Positions 11,401-24,189 of a stretch of DNA of 64,000 bases are shown here, piece by piece. The stretch is from Antedon mediterranea (Eukaryota > Echinodermata > Crinoidea > Comatulida > Antedonidae): NCBI RefSeq assembly GCF_964355755.1, contig NC_092677.1:8063001-8127000 (forward strand), given 5' to 3'. Position numbers and translations under genes: made by a program. The notes beneath the pieces were generated by a model. That model had not been told where the DNA came from. It searched no databases and saw only the letters and a program-made list of their open reading frames with translations. Positions within the stretch are counted from its first letter, which is position 1; each line of letters begins with the position of its first letter.

Positions 11401-14400
11401 CCTGTATGGGCCAAACTATATAAAAATGGTGGTCTGTCTGTGTAGTGAGTTGTGGATTGAGTTTGGCCACCTGGATCTGCCTATGCCCTATCCTGTACGA
11501 ATTGGTATTCTCTGGTTCTGATGAATAGTAGTTTATTTTCCAAAAACGAATATTGTAGCCCTAATAAATGCAACTGTATAGTGGCAAATCATTGAAGGTC
11601 AGCGCAACATTTTAACATCATAACATTCTAATCGTCATAATATTAATTTTATTATTTATTTTACAGTATTATATTAATACATTTAAAATAATGCGCACTA
11701 GAAAAAATATAAAAATACCATAACTTCACTGCTCAAATAACGTGATTACATTTATGAACATCGATCTCATAGTTTGAATAACTTTGCATTATTTAGTATA
11801 TCATTTATTCAAATGTTGAACTTTGACCCATGTCAACTTGTGTAATGATAAATGTGCTCTTTTGATTGTGTATGATTGATAGATGTCTTAACAGAATGAT
11901 AAAACATAACATTTTGTCCTAAATGTTAGTTTTTATTTGGTTTTAAATGCAAATTGGTTGATTGGTCAATATTGACATTTGACCTTTAATTGCAAAGTAT
12001 TTGTTTTATAAGGCGACTGAATAACACCATACAATACATATAACCATACAAATGTATTAAAAGACCAAATTGAACTTTAATAAATTGGTTATAATACATA
12101 TGTATATAATACATTGTTATAATTGGTCAATTTTGAACTTTGACCCCTTATCTCTTCCTATTCGCTTCCTATCCTGATCGAAGTCTGATTTGATTAAATA
12201 CAGTATTATAATGAAATAACATAACTTTACTTATCCAATAATTTGATTACTTGTAAAACCATCAATAACAACTTTGCATTTATTTGTTAACTAATACGCG
12301 TATTAAAATGTTGACCTTTGACCTTATGTCAACTGATGAAATTGACCTTATGTCAACTGATGAAATGATGTATTTGCTCTTTTACATTGCGTATGATTGA
12401 TTAACAGGATGAGAAAACATCCGATTTTTATTAAATATTAGTTTTTATTTGGTTTTATAGGTACGTTCTATGATTGGTCAATATTGACATTTGACCCTTA
12501 ATCACAAAGGATTTTTTTTTCATAAGGTGATTGAATAGACACTTATAATCATAAAAATGTAATAAAAGACCAAATTGTGCTTCAATAAATTTGTTATAAT
12601 ACATATACATAATACATTGTTGTAATTGGTCAATTTTGAACTTTGACCCCTTATATCTCAAAAACGCTTCCTATCCTGATCGATTACCTTCCATATTCGT
12701 AATCTACGGAAAATTCTAGTCTAGAAAAGTTGGATGGCAATTTGTCCCCTTTTAGGTGGTGATTCCCCCCTCCTGCCACCGGACTAACCAATTTACCACT
12801 AATTTAATATACTGTGCGGTTATTTTTCAAGATGGACTTTCATTAGACAGTGTATACCAATATCATAAAACACCCCTATTTGAGGCAAATCGTTGAACCT
12901 AAATTCGTTTTAATTGTCAATAACTAATTATCTAACTCAATTTAATAAGTAAACAGGGTTACATCAGGTGGTTAAAATCAGTACCGAAAGTACGAACCAA
13001 CTTTATATACCATCAAGTAAACATTCTAGAAGTAACGCGCGATTTTCCGAATTTTGCCCTTACGTAAATGCAATAATGTAATATACTCAAATGTTGACAA
13101 ATTGTTTCATATAACTTTATTCCAAATCATAATTTCTTAATTAACCATTTTTAATCAAAAATGATAAAAATAATATGAAAAGGAATAGGGCAACCACGAC
13201 AAGCAAACCTTTACAACTGTGGCGCCCTGTAAAAATAAAAAGTTCCATAATAATGGAAATGCTTAAGGCAAGGCAATAATATACAATTTGTAAAGTGTTT
13301 ACATTAAACAAAGTATCCTTATCTCATTCTATAGGTACCGCCTCTTTTTTCTCGGTTTTCTTTTCTTTTCATTTTACAATTAAACATTTTACTTTTGTTT
13401 GGTGGTTTGAATTTCTTTTAGAAGAAAATATTTGTGGAAGTAAGTTCTAATAATATAGGAAATAATAAAGACATGCCTTATTTATTTATATTTTTGTTCT
13501 TCCTGAAATCGATATTATTTTCAATGTATGTTTTTTAGGAGGATAGAGAAGCAATAATCAATTGTCGCACTGAGAATGATGATTTCCATCCAGACGCTTC
13601 TCCAATTATTTTAGCAAGTCATCACAATAACTACAAAATCATAAAGGTAGGCCTACCATAGTTTAATCATACAGCGGTTCGGTCTCGTGCATAAAAATAC
13701 CATTGCTCAATGCAAGTACGGTATCAAGTTAACAAGCCTGACGGCCATGGTGTGCAACAAACATATTCATCATTACACCTGAAATTACGCCTGAAACTAT
13801 AATAGGCCTTATACAATAGCTTATGCGTAACGAAGTTGGTTATCAATAGGCCTACACACGATAGTGTCGATTTGATACCGTACGTGCTTTATACAATTAT
13901 ACAAAGTTTATATTAATTATTTTCAAAATATTATTTACCTTACAGGGTCAACGGCAACATTCTATACACAGAATCACATATCTTCTGAACGAAGACCCAT
14001 TATAGAGAACATGCCATTACGTTGAACCGATTAAATAAGTTCTAAACCAGTAGACTGTGGGCCATTAGCTTCTAAGCTGCATTTCTGCAGTCCAGTCAAT
14101 GGGGCAGGACGGAATGACAATAAAAAATTACTTAAATATAATTATAAGATTCATAAAATTGAATTGTTCCCCCAATTATTAAAGTAGTCGATGGGCTGTT
14201 TTCTTGTTGTTTATTTGTTTTATTTTTATTTATTTAAGGTTCTCTTGAAATATGGAGCAACCGTTCCTGATCCTGACACTTCGGATTTCCTTCGAACTGA
14301 AAAGCATACTCTACAGCGGTCTGTTGGTACTCTAAACATCTATCGGGCACTTGCTAGTGAAGCGTATATTTCACTAACAAGTAGGGACCCAATTGGCACG

Positions 14401-17400
14401 GCATTTAGTATGTGCGGTCGCCTACGAGCACTAAGTAACCAAGAGTACGAGTTTAGGGTAGAGTATAACGAGCTTGCCGACCAAATGGAAAAGTATGCGG
14501 CTGATATCTTGGGTGAAGCGAGAAACTCCGAAGAGGTAAATAACAAACTTTGAATTCTTTATTGAGCTATCCATTAGTGTGTATTTCTCTACACTTTCGA
14601 TGTGCGATTAACTACTTGTATCACGACAGAAGAAGAAGAATCATTTTACTTTTGATACATCCAAAACAAACTATTAAACAAAATAGAACATTTCTCTGGT
14701 TATGGCGGACTCAAAAGTAGCAATAAAAAATCTAAAATTTTAATTTATTTTAAAAACACTAAAACTAAGAAATAACGAGTTATTAATCATTAAAAATACA
14801 CTAATTTTGATTGTGTGTTTCTTTTTAGTCAACAACAGTATTAACGCACCAAGAGGACAAGTTATACGATATCGTAGATCAAGGAATGGAGCACTGCCAA
14901 CTTTACAAAGTTTTTAAAGCAATTGACGTCGAACAAAAAAAGGTACGATTTAGCTCACTCTTTCAGGTTTTTAAACTTTATGAAGATGTACCTTATTTTA
15001 AAACTTTTAAAAATACATGTTCATTTCCATCCAGTGAAATCAGAGAGCTTCTGTGCATATTTCTCCTGCATAGAACTATTTACAATGTCACATGAATCTT
15101 ACATTGGTCTATCAAATTTTCTTTTAAAGTTTGTTGCACATCCGCATTGCCAACAACTGCTGATCAAACGATTCTATGGAAGATTTTCATTCGTTCGTGA
15201 TTGGGGAGCTCTACGACAGCTTTGTTTCACGCTGCTTATTATGATATTGTTTCCTGTTCTTTCTATCATATACCTGATTTTACCATTCGATAAAGTTAAA
15301 TATATGATCCGTGTTCCGTAAGTATTTTGTTAGACATCTAAGTAAACAATATCACAAAGAAACAATAATACAGAAAGAATCATATGTCAATCAATTCAAA
15401 TGTTGCTACTTACCATATCATATCTTAAGGGCTATCGATGATGTACAACATCATAGCCTGGTATTTTGTCTGAACAGAAAAACATTTGAATTTTTAAAGG
15501 ATTAAAGCAGGCTTTGAAACAATTATTTTATAATATTTTGTCTACAGGTACATAAAATTCTTGATGGATCTGGGCTCAAAGTTGTATTTTTTATCGTTTG
15601 TTTTTATGACGACAGCAGTATCAAAGCCAATTATGGACACTGATGCCGATTTGGATGATCAGAGCTTTAGCCAACTTCCAAATTGGTTGTTATGTGTTAT
15701 CTTTGTCTTTGTTGTAGGCAAGTTATTCTTTTTTGCTTTAAATAATCTACGTTATCAATATTTTACATTGTCATAGTTTTCATTTTGGACAAGTAGGCCT
15801 AGAGAAATTTAGGTAGGCTTTTATATTTGGATATTTGAGAACTTCGAACTGGCCAATAGCTGAAGAGGAGAAAATAGTAAATACTTGAAGGTGGATACAT
15901 ATTGTACATCCTGCTCAGGCTGCATCCATCGTACTCGGTACAGCTGCAACATGTATATTGTGTATACACAATCACAAATACAAAACAAAGTACTCGTACG
16001 CATACGAATACGAAGTTAAAATTAATATTATAACAATGTTTCTCGTTCATATCAATAAACAGCTCTGACGTGGCACGAATTGAAACAGTTAAATCGAACT
16101 GGTTGGGAGAGGTTCAAAGCTGACGGACAAAATTTCATGGATTTTGTTTTGCTTGTCCTCTATTGGAGTTATTTAATGCTAACTCTAATGTCTTATCTTG
16201 AGGTAAGTCCATTGTTTCTGTCAATCATTGTGACATACATTAACTGAAGTTCATTAGTTATTCGTTTACTACTGTACGCGTCAGAGTAGGTGAATTATAC
16301 AATACACTGCCGAAAGGTCGTTACAGGTGACAGGTAAACGATCAATTAATTAAAAATAATGGAGTATTTTTTTACATTTATAATAGCTTCAACAACAGAT
16401 AGATGTTAACAACCACGATTTACAAGTTCGTGACCTGACAGTGGAGGGGCTAGATGATCACCTAACCAACGTTACTCTACCCGACCTAAAGCAATTCATC
16501 TCAAGCTCACTTAATAACACAGAGTTGAACATTAACGCCTATACTCGAGAACAACTTACTCTAGTCATGACAGAATTAATGAACAATTTATCTTGCGATA
16601 TGCCGGAAGAAGCACAGCTGAATGTTCCCACCAGCGACGATGCAGTTTCGTACTACAGGCTAAGCCTCGATCCATTCCACCCAGAGTTGGTTGCCGAGGC
16701 GTTGTACGCTTGCGCGACTATAATCGCCTTTCTAAGATTGTTGAATTTGTCAGTAGCAAGTCAGCTGGTTGGACCGTTGCAAATCTCCCTTGGAGGAATG
16801 TTGGTGGATATTATTAAGTTTATTCTTGTTTTTGCAATCGTCTGGTTTGCATTTGCTCTTGGTCTGAACCAGGTTTACCAATATTACGAAGATGTCCGCC
16901 ACAGATCATGTGTTGCTGAGAATGGAGAAGACGAATGCCGAATCGGGCCATTTTATGAGTAAGGACAATAACTATCATAGCATAATATTATCATTTATTT
17001 GGCTTGAATGAACAATAAATACATACAGGGGCAATTAAAAACAATGTAGAAGAAAGAGGCAGGAATACATAAATGATAGAGAAAAAATAACAATTGAGAG
17101 GCTTGTTAAGATACTTGCACAACATCTAGTGTAGGCCTAAACATGTAGCCTACATTAAACTCTAAAAAGGAAACTCAGGAAATATTTCTTTGAACGTTGT
17201 AAAATTATGATTGCTACTATTTTTAGTATTAATATATACCATGGACCTATCAATTGAACATGAATATACAATGCAAATTTCTGTTGACAAGAAAATGTAT
17301 TTAAAATGTCAATTTACATTCTTAACGGAAACTTTATTATTTTTTTGACAAGACCTCTAGATATGTGTGTATTAGAATACCCGTGTATTATAGTACTGTT

Positions 17401-20400
17401 CAGTTTATTTTGACTATGTAGCTTAGTTAGTAAAGTTCTTCACCGTCACATGCATTTTGTTTTTTTCTAGTATATGGCAATCTTTACTGACTCTATTCTG
17501 GACTCTGTTTGGTCTGCAAAATGCCTCGGTTGTCCAGTTGAACGATGCAGGACACACATTTACGGAAATAATTGGAACTCTGTTATTTGCTTTCTATCTG
17601 TTATTTGCTGTTGTTGTATTGCTAAACGCCCTCATTGCAATGATGAGCAACACGTACACACGAGTGGAGGTTAGTGTGATCCATTAAATTGTAAATTATT
17701 CCGAAGCACTGTAGGCCTAGGCCCTACAGCATATTTGTCGAATTACATGTAGTTTAACATAATTTTCGCCACGGTGAATTAATTGTCGTTGATAAAAAAA
17801 ATATTCTATGGAAGCACCACTAGTATGATTATTCGAAATAATATTAGAAGAACCAGAGAAGAGTGATTTTCCGAAGAATTATTTCACTCTTTCCGAAGAG
17901 TAATTTCACTCTTCAGGAAGAGTAAAATCAGTCTTCCCTGTGAAAACATTATAAACGCATTTAACTATTTAGTTTCTACTGTTGGTTACATAAAGGAGTC
18001 ATAATTTGAGAGGTTTTGTGTATAATCGCAACAACTCAAATGTATATAGATAGGAAATGTTTTATTTATTATGTCTTATGTTTTTTATGGAAAAGGGTCC
18101 TGCTAAAACAGAATTGTAAAATTCTCTATGCAGGGTCCTTGCCATCATTTATATTATGAAACTATATTTATAAACGATGAGTAAATAAATGTGAATTGAA
18201 TTGAATAATGTAGAATGACACATTTATAAGACAGATATAAAATTTTAGTTTAACCTCGTATAACAACTTAAAAACAACTTTTAGTCTTGCTAGTGTTCTG
18301 CCATAGTTTGACCAAAAAATGTGATGTGCCCAATGTGGTAGTAACAAACCCAAATATGGTAGTAATATGACATAATCATGTCCATTTATGGGCACATTAC
18401 ATTTTTGTTTGTAGTTTTTGTTTGATTGAAGCTTCTTATATTTTTGTCGAAACATTTCAATTACAATTTTATAGGAAAATTCGGACACAGAATGGAAGTT
18501 TGCGAGAGCCAAAATGTGGGGAAGATTTTTGGAATTGCAGAATACCGTTCCTCCGCCATTCAACATTATACCGTCTGTAAAATGGATACGAGTATGCTGG
18601 TTGAACTTACGGTTTGAGTGGTGTATTACTCGCGCCGCTTACAAGAAACGGAATCAGGTACGTTGAATCAAAGTCCATTATGACAATATAAAATCGTTTT
18701 TGATATGCTTTGTAATGATTGAGTTAGTACTTTTCTCATTACCTTGCTATATTTCCATTACGTGACGGGATTATGATTAGAAGTATCAAATGTGACCCTA
18801 CGGATGCCGATGAAATGAGTCCATCTGGACGCCACCTTGCCGTATGAAATGAGAGGCGATGAATATCATCTGATTGATTTTCCAATATCCCAGTTGGAAA
18901 ATCCCGTTGGACTAATTATTGTATTGTTATTGGCTGTTAAACCGTCGTAAAACCGATTAATAAACGTGCGGTTCAATAAGAGATATTTTTGTGGTAAAAT
19001 CCAATCGTGCTCATTTTCTTAAACTCGATAATTATACTACCCACTTGCATTCTCAAATGATGAATCAAGTCGTTTTGGAGACTCAGTATTTTCCATTCCA
19101 ATGTTTAATGTCTCAATTGGCCTGCGTGGGTACACAGTTAATTAGTTTCAAACAATAAATGTTATCATAATAGCGTGCACTAGTTCTTGTCAATTTCAGG
19201 ACCGTATTTTAATTGTAATTTATCGGTTCCCTTTGGTAATACAAGTAGCCAAAAGGTGAAACGATATCTTTAAGTTTTAAATAATCAAAGAATGAAAGAA
19301 TACCAGATCAGTTGAAAATATCAATAATTATACAACAATGACTGGTTTTTATAAATAAAAGATAAATATATACATATTCGTACAGAAAACTAAAGTTTTA
19401 TAATGGGAACATAGGATGACAATTTATACCTATTTTTCGATAATCAAATTACTTCATGATCAATAAGAAATATATTAGTCGAGTCTTCCTTAAAACGCGA
19501 ATATCTACAAAAACCGCACACCCATAATTCTCAACTTATAATAATTACTGACAGTATGTTCTGGTTTAAAAACTTGCAGAATTATGAAGTTGGTTTATCC
19601 AAACAAGGCCATGATAATGGTGTTTTGACGCCGATGCTGCAAATGCCTAATGAACGAACAAAACTCTTTCAATTTCAACACCATACATAACACCTAATCA
19701 CCGCTTTTACGTCATCTAATTGTCTATTTATCAACTAAAATCTTCTAAATGTTCACAGTAATGGAAATTTATTTGAAGCATCATTACATCGTAATATAAT
19801 TTCTAAATCTGTTTTAATGTCAAGAATTTCGAGTAAGGATGATCAAGATATTTCATCAGTACAGCATTAAACGAATTCGTGTTAATTTGCCGTGGTGTAG
19901 TTATTCAAAAGTTAATGCTATTGAAATGATTAAATGTAAAACATTGGATTATATCTATTATGTATGAACGAATGTTGTTCGACAAATCATTGTTGGTAAC
20001 GATTAGGTTCGGTGCAGCTATTAACTCTATGTAATCTCAAGGAAAGACTCATCCGCATTGTATAGGAAATATATGATGTGTTCGTAGAGCATAGGAATTT
20101 AGAACTATCACGATTTAATCCGTTATTCTTTATCGCGGTGACAATAACAAACAAAACATCTCGATGCGCTGCTAAAATTTTAAACCTCTCGCACATAAAG
20201 TGCTAAATTCATTTACAAAAAAAAAGTTATAATTCCAAGATTTTGTGTAAATACTATTATATACTTATACGGCACAGTCTTTCTTAAAAACTCATTCTTA
20301 TTTTGTTTGTAAGTGTTTTCTTGTATAAAATGACATTTTATTTTGTTATGACTGTAATTTTACTGTAACGTCATGTAGGCCTATCCAGTTGTAGGTCCTA

Positions 20401-23400
20401 AAAGTGTATCTTAAAAATATGTTATGTTATGAAGAATAAAAAAAAGAGAAACTTTTTATAAAAAAGGCCTACAATGGTAAAAGGTTCAACATCAGGAGAA
20501 AACTTATTATCAATTGGTTTTCAGTCATGCCCGCGCAATCAATCAAAAACGTTGATTAGAGAATCAGTTCGAGAAAGTTACTTTACTTGTATGCATCGAT
20601 ATTTTTATTAGTTTAGTGGCACCATGTGCGAGCGTGGTAACTATAAAACCGGTCTCAATGCAGAAAGATTTCTGGCATGATTTATTTATATGACATATTG
20701 GATAATTACTGCACATCATGACTGGATCTAGGTCACATTTGTTGACGGCATTAGGTACCATGGGAGGACAACCAAGTATTTCAATATATTGGCTCAATAA
20801 TAGAGTTGATTGAAATGAAGTAGAGTGGGATTATCCTGTTGTGTGTTTTTTCTCTCTTGCAGGCTAAACATCGTGACGTTCAAAGTGCCGAGCGGCAGTA
20901 CTTTGTAAGATATACTGACTTGTTTTTATCTATAAAACCCGCTTGATAATACAATTTAAGTAAGAAACATAGGCATTGGGAAAATAATGAGCGTAGGATT
21001 AAAAACCTGCCAACTGAGCTTTTTTCTTTTCTTGTGGGTTCTTCCACCTTTTATTTTATCTATCTGTAGGAATAATATATCATTTTGAACATTGTTTCAT
21101 TTGTTATATTCACATTATAATAATCCATTCATTTATCACATTCATAAATGCATACACCTCACATAGATCCTCACTCCAATAATGTTGCTACTGGGCCTAT
21201 AAGACACAGTGATCCATATATCATGGTAGTATAACACCTGTCAGCTAACTTTTTTCTTTATTGAGTTAAACTAGATTCTGATACACGTAGGCCTACGTTA
21301 ACATCATTACATGTACCATATTTCTAAAATGACATTCATCATGAATGATCGGCATTGTTATGGTCGTGTTGTGTTTCATAATAAACAATGTCTTCATTTA
21401 GAAATCAAACACTGCACCATGTTACAAATATATACAAGATTCAAGTAGTAGAACATGATGATGACAAAGAATAATATCAAGCAACATAGAAACTAAGATA
21501 ACTGTCTACAGATAAATATTATATTTGGAAACAAGGTTATATAATGTATTTCTGATGGTTATCGCAATTTTCATGTCAAATTTACCATTGCTGCCATCAT
21601 CCTAATAGATGATTACCTCCAATAGTTACACGTCAGTTGTACAGTACACCGGAACTCCAGGTTGAAGTCCATGAAGACTCTTGTTCTGCCACTAACCAAA
21701 TTGTGATCGATGGGAACCACCTGTGTCTATCTTATGCTATTATCACCATCCAAATCATGAGATCGTTCTGTTTCTATTCCATAATAACATCTATAACTTT
21801 AATAAAAATGTATCTTCAGTCGCGATGCCAAATTTGCACCATCATCATCACAACATCAACACTACTAATATCATCTCTGTCACCCCAATTCATCGTTTAA
21901 ATTTATATTTTTTTTAGATGGTAATAAAACAACTCGTGACTAGATACATAACAGAGAAAACTACCTCAAGCGATACCGAGTCTGGAGTTAGCCGAGCTGA
22001 TGTCATCAATATAAAAAATGATCTCGCTGTTTTCAGGTAATATATTTCTGCTATAGATTGCTATATAATTTCTTCTTAATTTTTTTTAGGTATAATAAAT
22101 AATAATTCAGACGTAAAGTCAGGCGATGGGTAATTTCAGAATACTTACAGTGATTAATTGACAAAAAAAAAATCCACTTGACTTAAAACGAGTCTCCATC
22201 TTTCTAAATTGGGATATATTATATCATTGAGGAATAAATCTATGTTAATATTTCATGTTTATATTGTTGTGTGTATGTTTTAGTACAGTTTATAGTAGAG
22301 CAGTTGAAAGAAGGAGATGTATACAGTATTGTGAGAGTTGAATTATATTTTTCACATTGAGAGGCTGCAAACATAATGAGTTGTGATTAATATAATTATC
22401 GTCCGATTCGCCTACATCACTACAGTACCACTTCCAGTATTCAGATAATGAAAGTTTGATGGTTGGTTCCAGAAATGTTATGTAGGCCAAGAAATACGAT
22501 GGCCAACATGTTATTAAAGAACTGATGAGTGGGGTAAAATACTTCAGGTCAATTTCCTCTAATTTTGGCTTTTAAAATATGGCTTTAACATCCAAACACG
22601 TATTTACATTGGTTATTCTCAATTTCAAAGAATTTGAGATTGCCCAAAGGCGTCCTAGATTAGATCTGGTTTAGTTTGTTATTTAAAGGAATTATTTTAT
22701 TACGAAAACACAAATAAATAGGTTGGGTTATTCACAAAAAGAATATTACTATTAAATTTGATACAATACTTTGTGAGTATAATCTATAGTAGATTTTTAG
22801 TATTGAAATGGGATAATATGTTTATAAGAACAATTCTATTTGTTACGGTATGTCGTAAAAACGTACATTTCAAAACTAATACATCCACATTTGGAAACTC
22901 TGGAAATAACGCATTAAATTAAAGAGTTTGTTTTGGCTATAAAAACATGAGTGCATAGTATTAAAACAAATGCTGTTAAGGAGTCGTTTCAAGCAAGATA
23001 TAAAAATGATTTACTTAAATTTCCTCACGTCCTACTCTTTTCCATTGTATTTTTTAATTACATTTATTTTGTACCTAATGTGTTAAGAACAGACCTCCTA
23101 AACAGCATAACTTAGTAGACAGCAACGATTGGTTCTCACTAGATAATTATTCATCGCATCATAATTTAAGCAGTTCGAACATCCATCGGAATAAAATAAT
23201 TGCGGTTCTTGGTGGAAACCACCCAACTATAGGAAATTCTGCCCTAACACGTTGGAAAAAATGTATTAAACGTTGCTATTATTTTCTTATATTTTGTACA
23301 GATACGAGACATTTAAGATGTTAACTGGTCAAGAAAGAGCCTTTGCATCGCTAAATATCAGATACAATGAAATTCGTGAACAACTAGAAAAAGTTAATGA

Positions 23401-23536
23401 ACTTTACGACAAAACATCCGACCTAGACACAAACGTACAAGACCTGCGTGAACATACAATGGAAATACGTGAGACGGTTGATGATATGTCCATGTCAATA
23501 TTACCAGGATCGAAGCGAAGTACAAGTAACCTTTAG
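8481..23536 (+). CDS. TRPC: TRPC-type cation channel, TRPC4/5-like, 14 coding exons, about 886 residues
   Basis: Coding exons: 8481-8655, 8945-9063, 13539-13646, 14239-14535, 14829-14942, 15130-15317, 15548-15717, 16063-16202, 16387-16958, 17471-17669, 18475-18657, 20863-20904, 21918-22036, 23302-23536. Frames join without a break. The N-terminus has ankyrin repeats (residues 1-145; DFHPDASPIILASHHNNY), then the TRP_2 region (LNIYRALASEAYISLTSRDP, 160-233). A pre-S1 elbow starts near 300, then S1 ~337-358, S2 ~379-399, S3 ~415-437, S4-S5 ~535-606 (GPLQISLGGML), a pore with LFWTLFGL (~635-642), S6 (LLNALIAMM) and the TRP helix EWKFARAKMW (~700-709) followed by PPPFNIIPS. A calmodulin/IP3R-binding-like segment and a C-terminal coiled coil follow. 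It ends SNL, a possible class I PDZ ligand. Family role: plasma-membrane Ca2+/Na+ entry after PLC-coupled receptors. GLNQVYQYY and LVAEALYA favour TRPC4/5. The acceptor at 8467-8468 implies an unseen 5' exon. Odd points: a GC donor after exon 7 and a long S3-S4 loop. Confidence 0.95.
10330..11420. repeat. About 150-bp tandem repeat, roughly seven units
   Basis: The landmark AATTTGGGCAAATCCATA occurs at 10731, 10887, 11037 and 11187 (spacings 156, 150, 150). Diverged forms lie near 10369, 10587 and 11343. Units share TATAAACCCACAGTGTCACC and CATTATGGGGCTTAATGTCC. The array is inside the long-TIR element. Frames read through it merely translate the repeat. Confidence 0.93.
11760..12655. repeat. 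About 500-bp direct duplication in the right half of the long-TIR element
   Basis: The stretch about 11760-12150 recurs, diverged, at about 12255-12655. Shared landmarks in order are ATTGACATTTGACC, GACCAAATTG, ATAATACATTGTT and GGTCAATTTTGAACTTTGAC. The second copy runs into the right terminal inverted repeat. Confidence 0.8.
15718..16062 (+). other. GC-AG intron in TRPC
   Basis: After exon 7 the donor reads TAG|GCAAGT, the usual context of a GC donor. The frame (…FVFVV + split Ala + LTWHELKQ) is restored only by cutting before this GC. The GT one codon upstream would put a TGA in frame. The acceptor is AACAG at 16058-16062. Confidence 0.85.
17855..17937. repeat. Short repeated/palindromic GAAGAGT cluster
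   Basis: GAAGAGTGATTTTCC at the left and GGAAGAGTAAAATC/AGTCTTCC at the right make an imperfect dyad. TTTCACTCTT occurs twice between them. It lies in TRPC intron 10. Confidence 0.5.
18658..23301 (+). other. TRPC introns 11-13
   Basis: These are three AT-rich introns around the 42-nt exon 12 and the 119-nt exon 13. Nothing coding is convincing beyond those exons. A Cys-rich minus-strand frame at 20564-20797 was judged chance. No MITE or tandem array was recognised here. Confidence 0.6.
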
Positions 23537-23649
23537 AGGTGTTCATAATCTAAAGAGATATTCTGAGTGTAATAACAAGAATAACTTAGATGCCATACTA
23601 TATGTCCACACTATTGTCAGCACTTTGATGATGTGTTTCCACTTTGACA

Positions 23650-23752
23650 CAACGCAGGCCAACCACAAGCGCCAGTTCGGATGATCAATCGCGTCATGAT
23701 TGGTCAAATTACTCCGTTATTTCGTTGTGCCCAATTGGAAGCCAAGCTTGAC
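23650..23752. mobile_element. Decayed MITE family A copy, in the TRPC 3' flank
   Basis: ACCACAAGCGCCAGTTCGGA, then GATTGGTCAAATTACT, TTTCGTTGTGC and a terminal GGAAGCCAAGCTT follow the order of family A copies at 36.4, 48 and 58.5 kb. It starts about 115 bp after the TRPC stop, so it may be transcribed in the 3' UTR. Confidence 0.6.
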
Positions 23753-24189
23753 ACTAATCATCGTGTGTTATAACAGAAGATGTTCCTGCTTCTGTATATA
23801 AATTAAAATTACTATAAGTTTTCTAATTGTCTTTCAGCAAGTGCTGTCGGCAAAGGGTATCTAATTAATAGTGTTCAGAGTGCGATATGGCTACTCTTTA
23901 GTCGATTTTAGATACTGTATATATAATTTTTCCAATAGACAATTTCTGTATACAGTTTCACATATACATCCCATGTGACACCTGTATCGTAGGTCATATA
24001 AACCTAACTTAACTATAATGGTAGCGTATTATATTATACATAATATGCCACTTTAATTCAGAAGGATACTGAACAGATGAAGTATCAAATGTGGAGCTAA
24101 GATCAGTACAGAGATACATACAGATTATGGAAAGAAATCGTTTACCACAGGTATTATGCATAGTTTTGCTTAAAATTCGACACGTAAAA

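Larger units (their letters stand above)
9446..12786. mobile_element. 3.3-kb non-autonomous element with about 160-bp terminal inverted repeats
   Basis: It begins TAGTCCGGTGGCAGGAGGGG and ends with the reverse complement, CCTGCCACCGGACTA. The inverted arms run about 9446-9607 and 12624-12786 and differ at only a few positions. It lies in TRPC intron 2. The flanks ACC|TAG and CTA|ACC fit either a 3-bp ACC target duplication or a TA duplication, so the superfamily is open. There is no transposase frame; short frames in it are chance. The interior holds subterminal direct repeats with TGACCTTTGACC-like motifs and a roughly 150-bp minisatellite. Confidence 0.88.

Noticed and set aside
14340-14546. 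Minus-strand 68-codon frame opposite TRPC exon 4
   Set aside because: A shadow of a strongly conserved coding exon.
20564-20797. Cys-rich 77-codon minus-strand frame in a TRPC intron
   Set aside because: No signal peptide, no family-like Cys spacing and no splice context; most likely chance.
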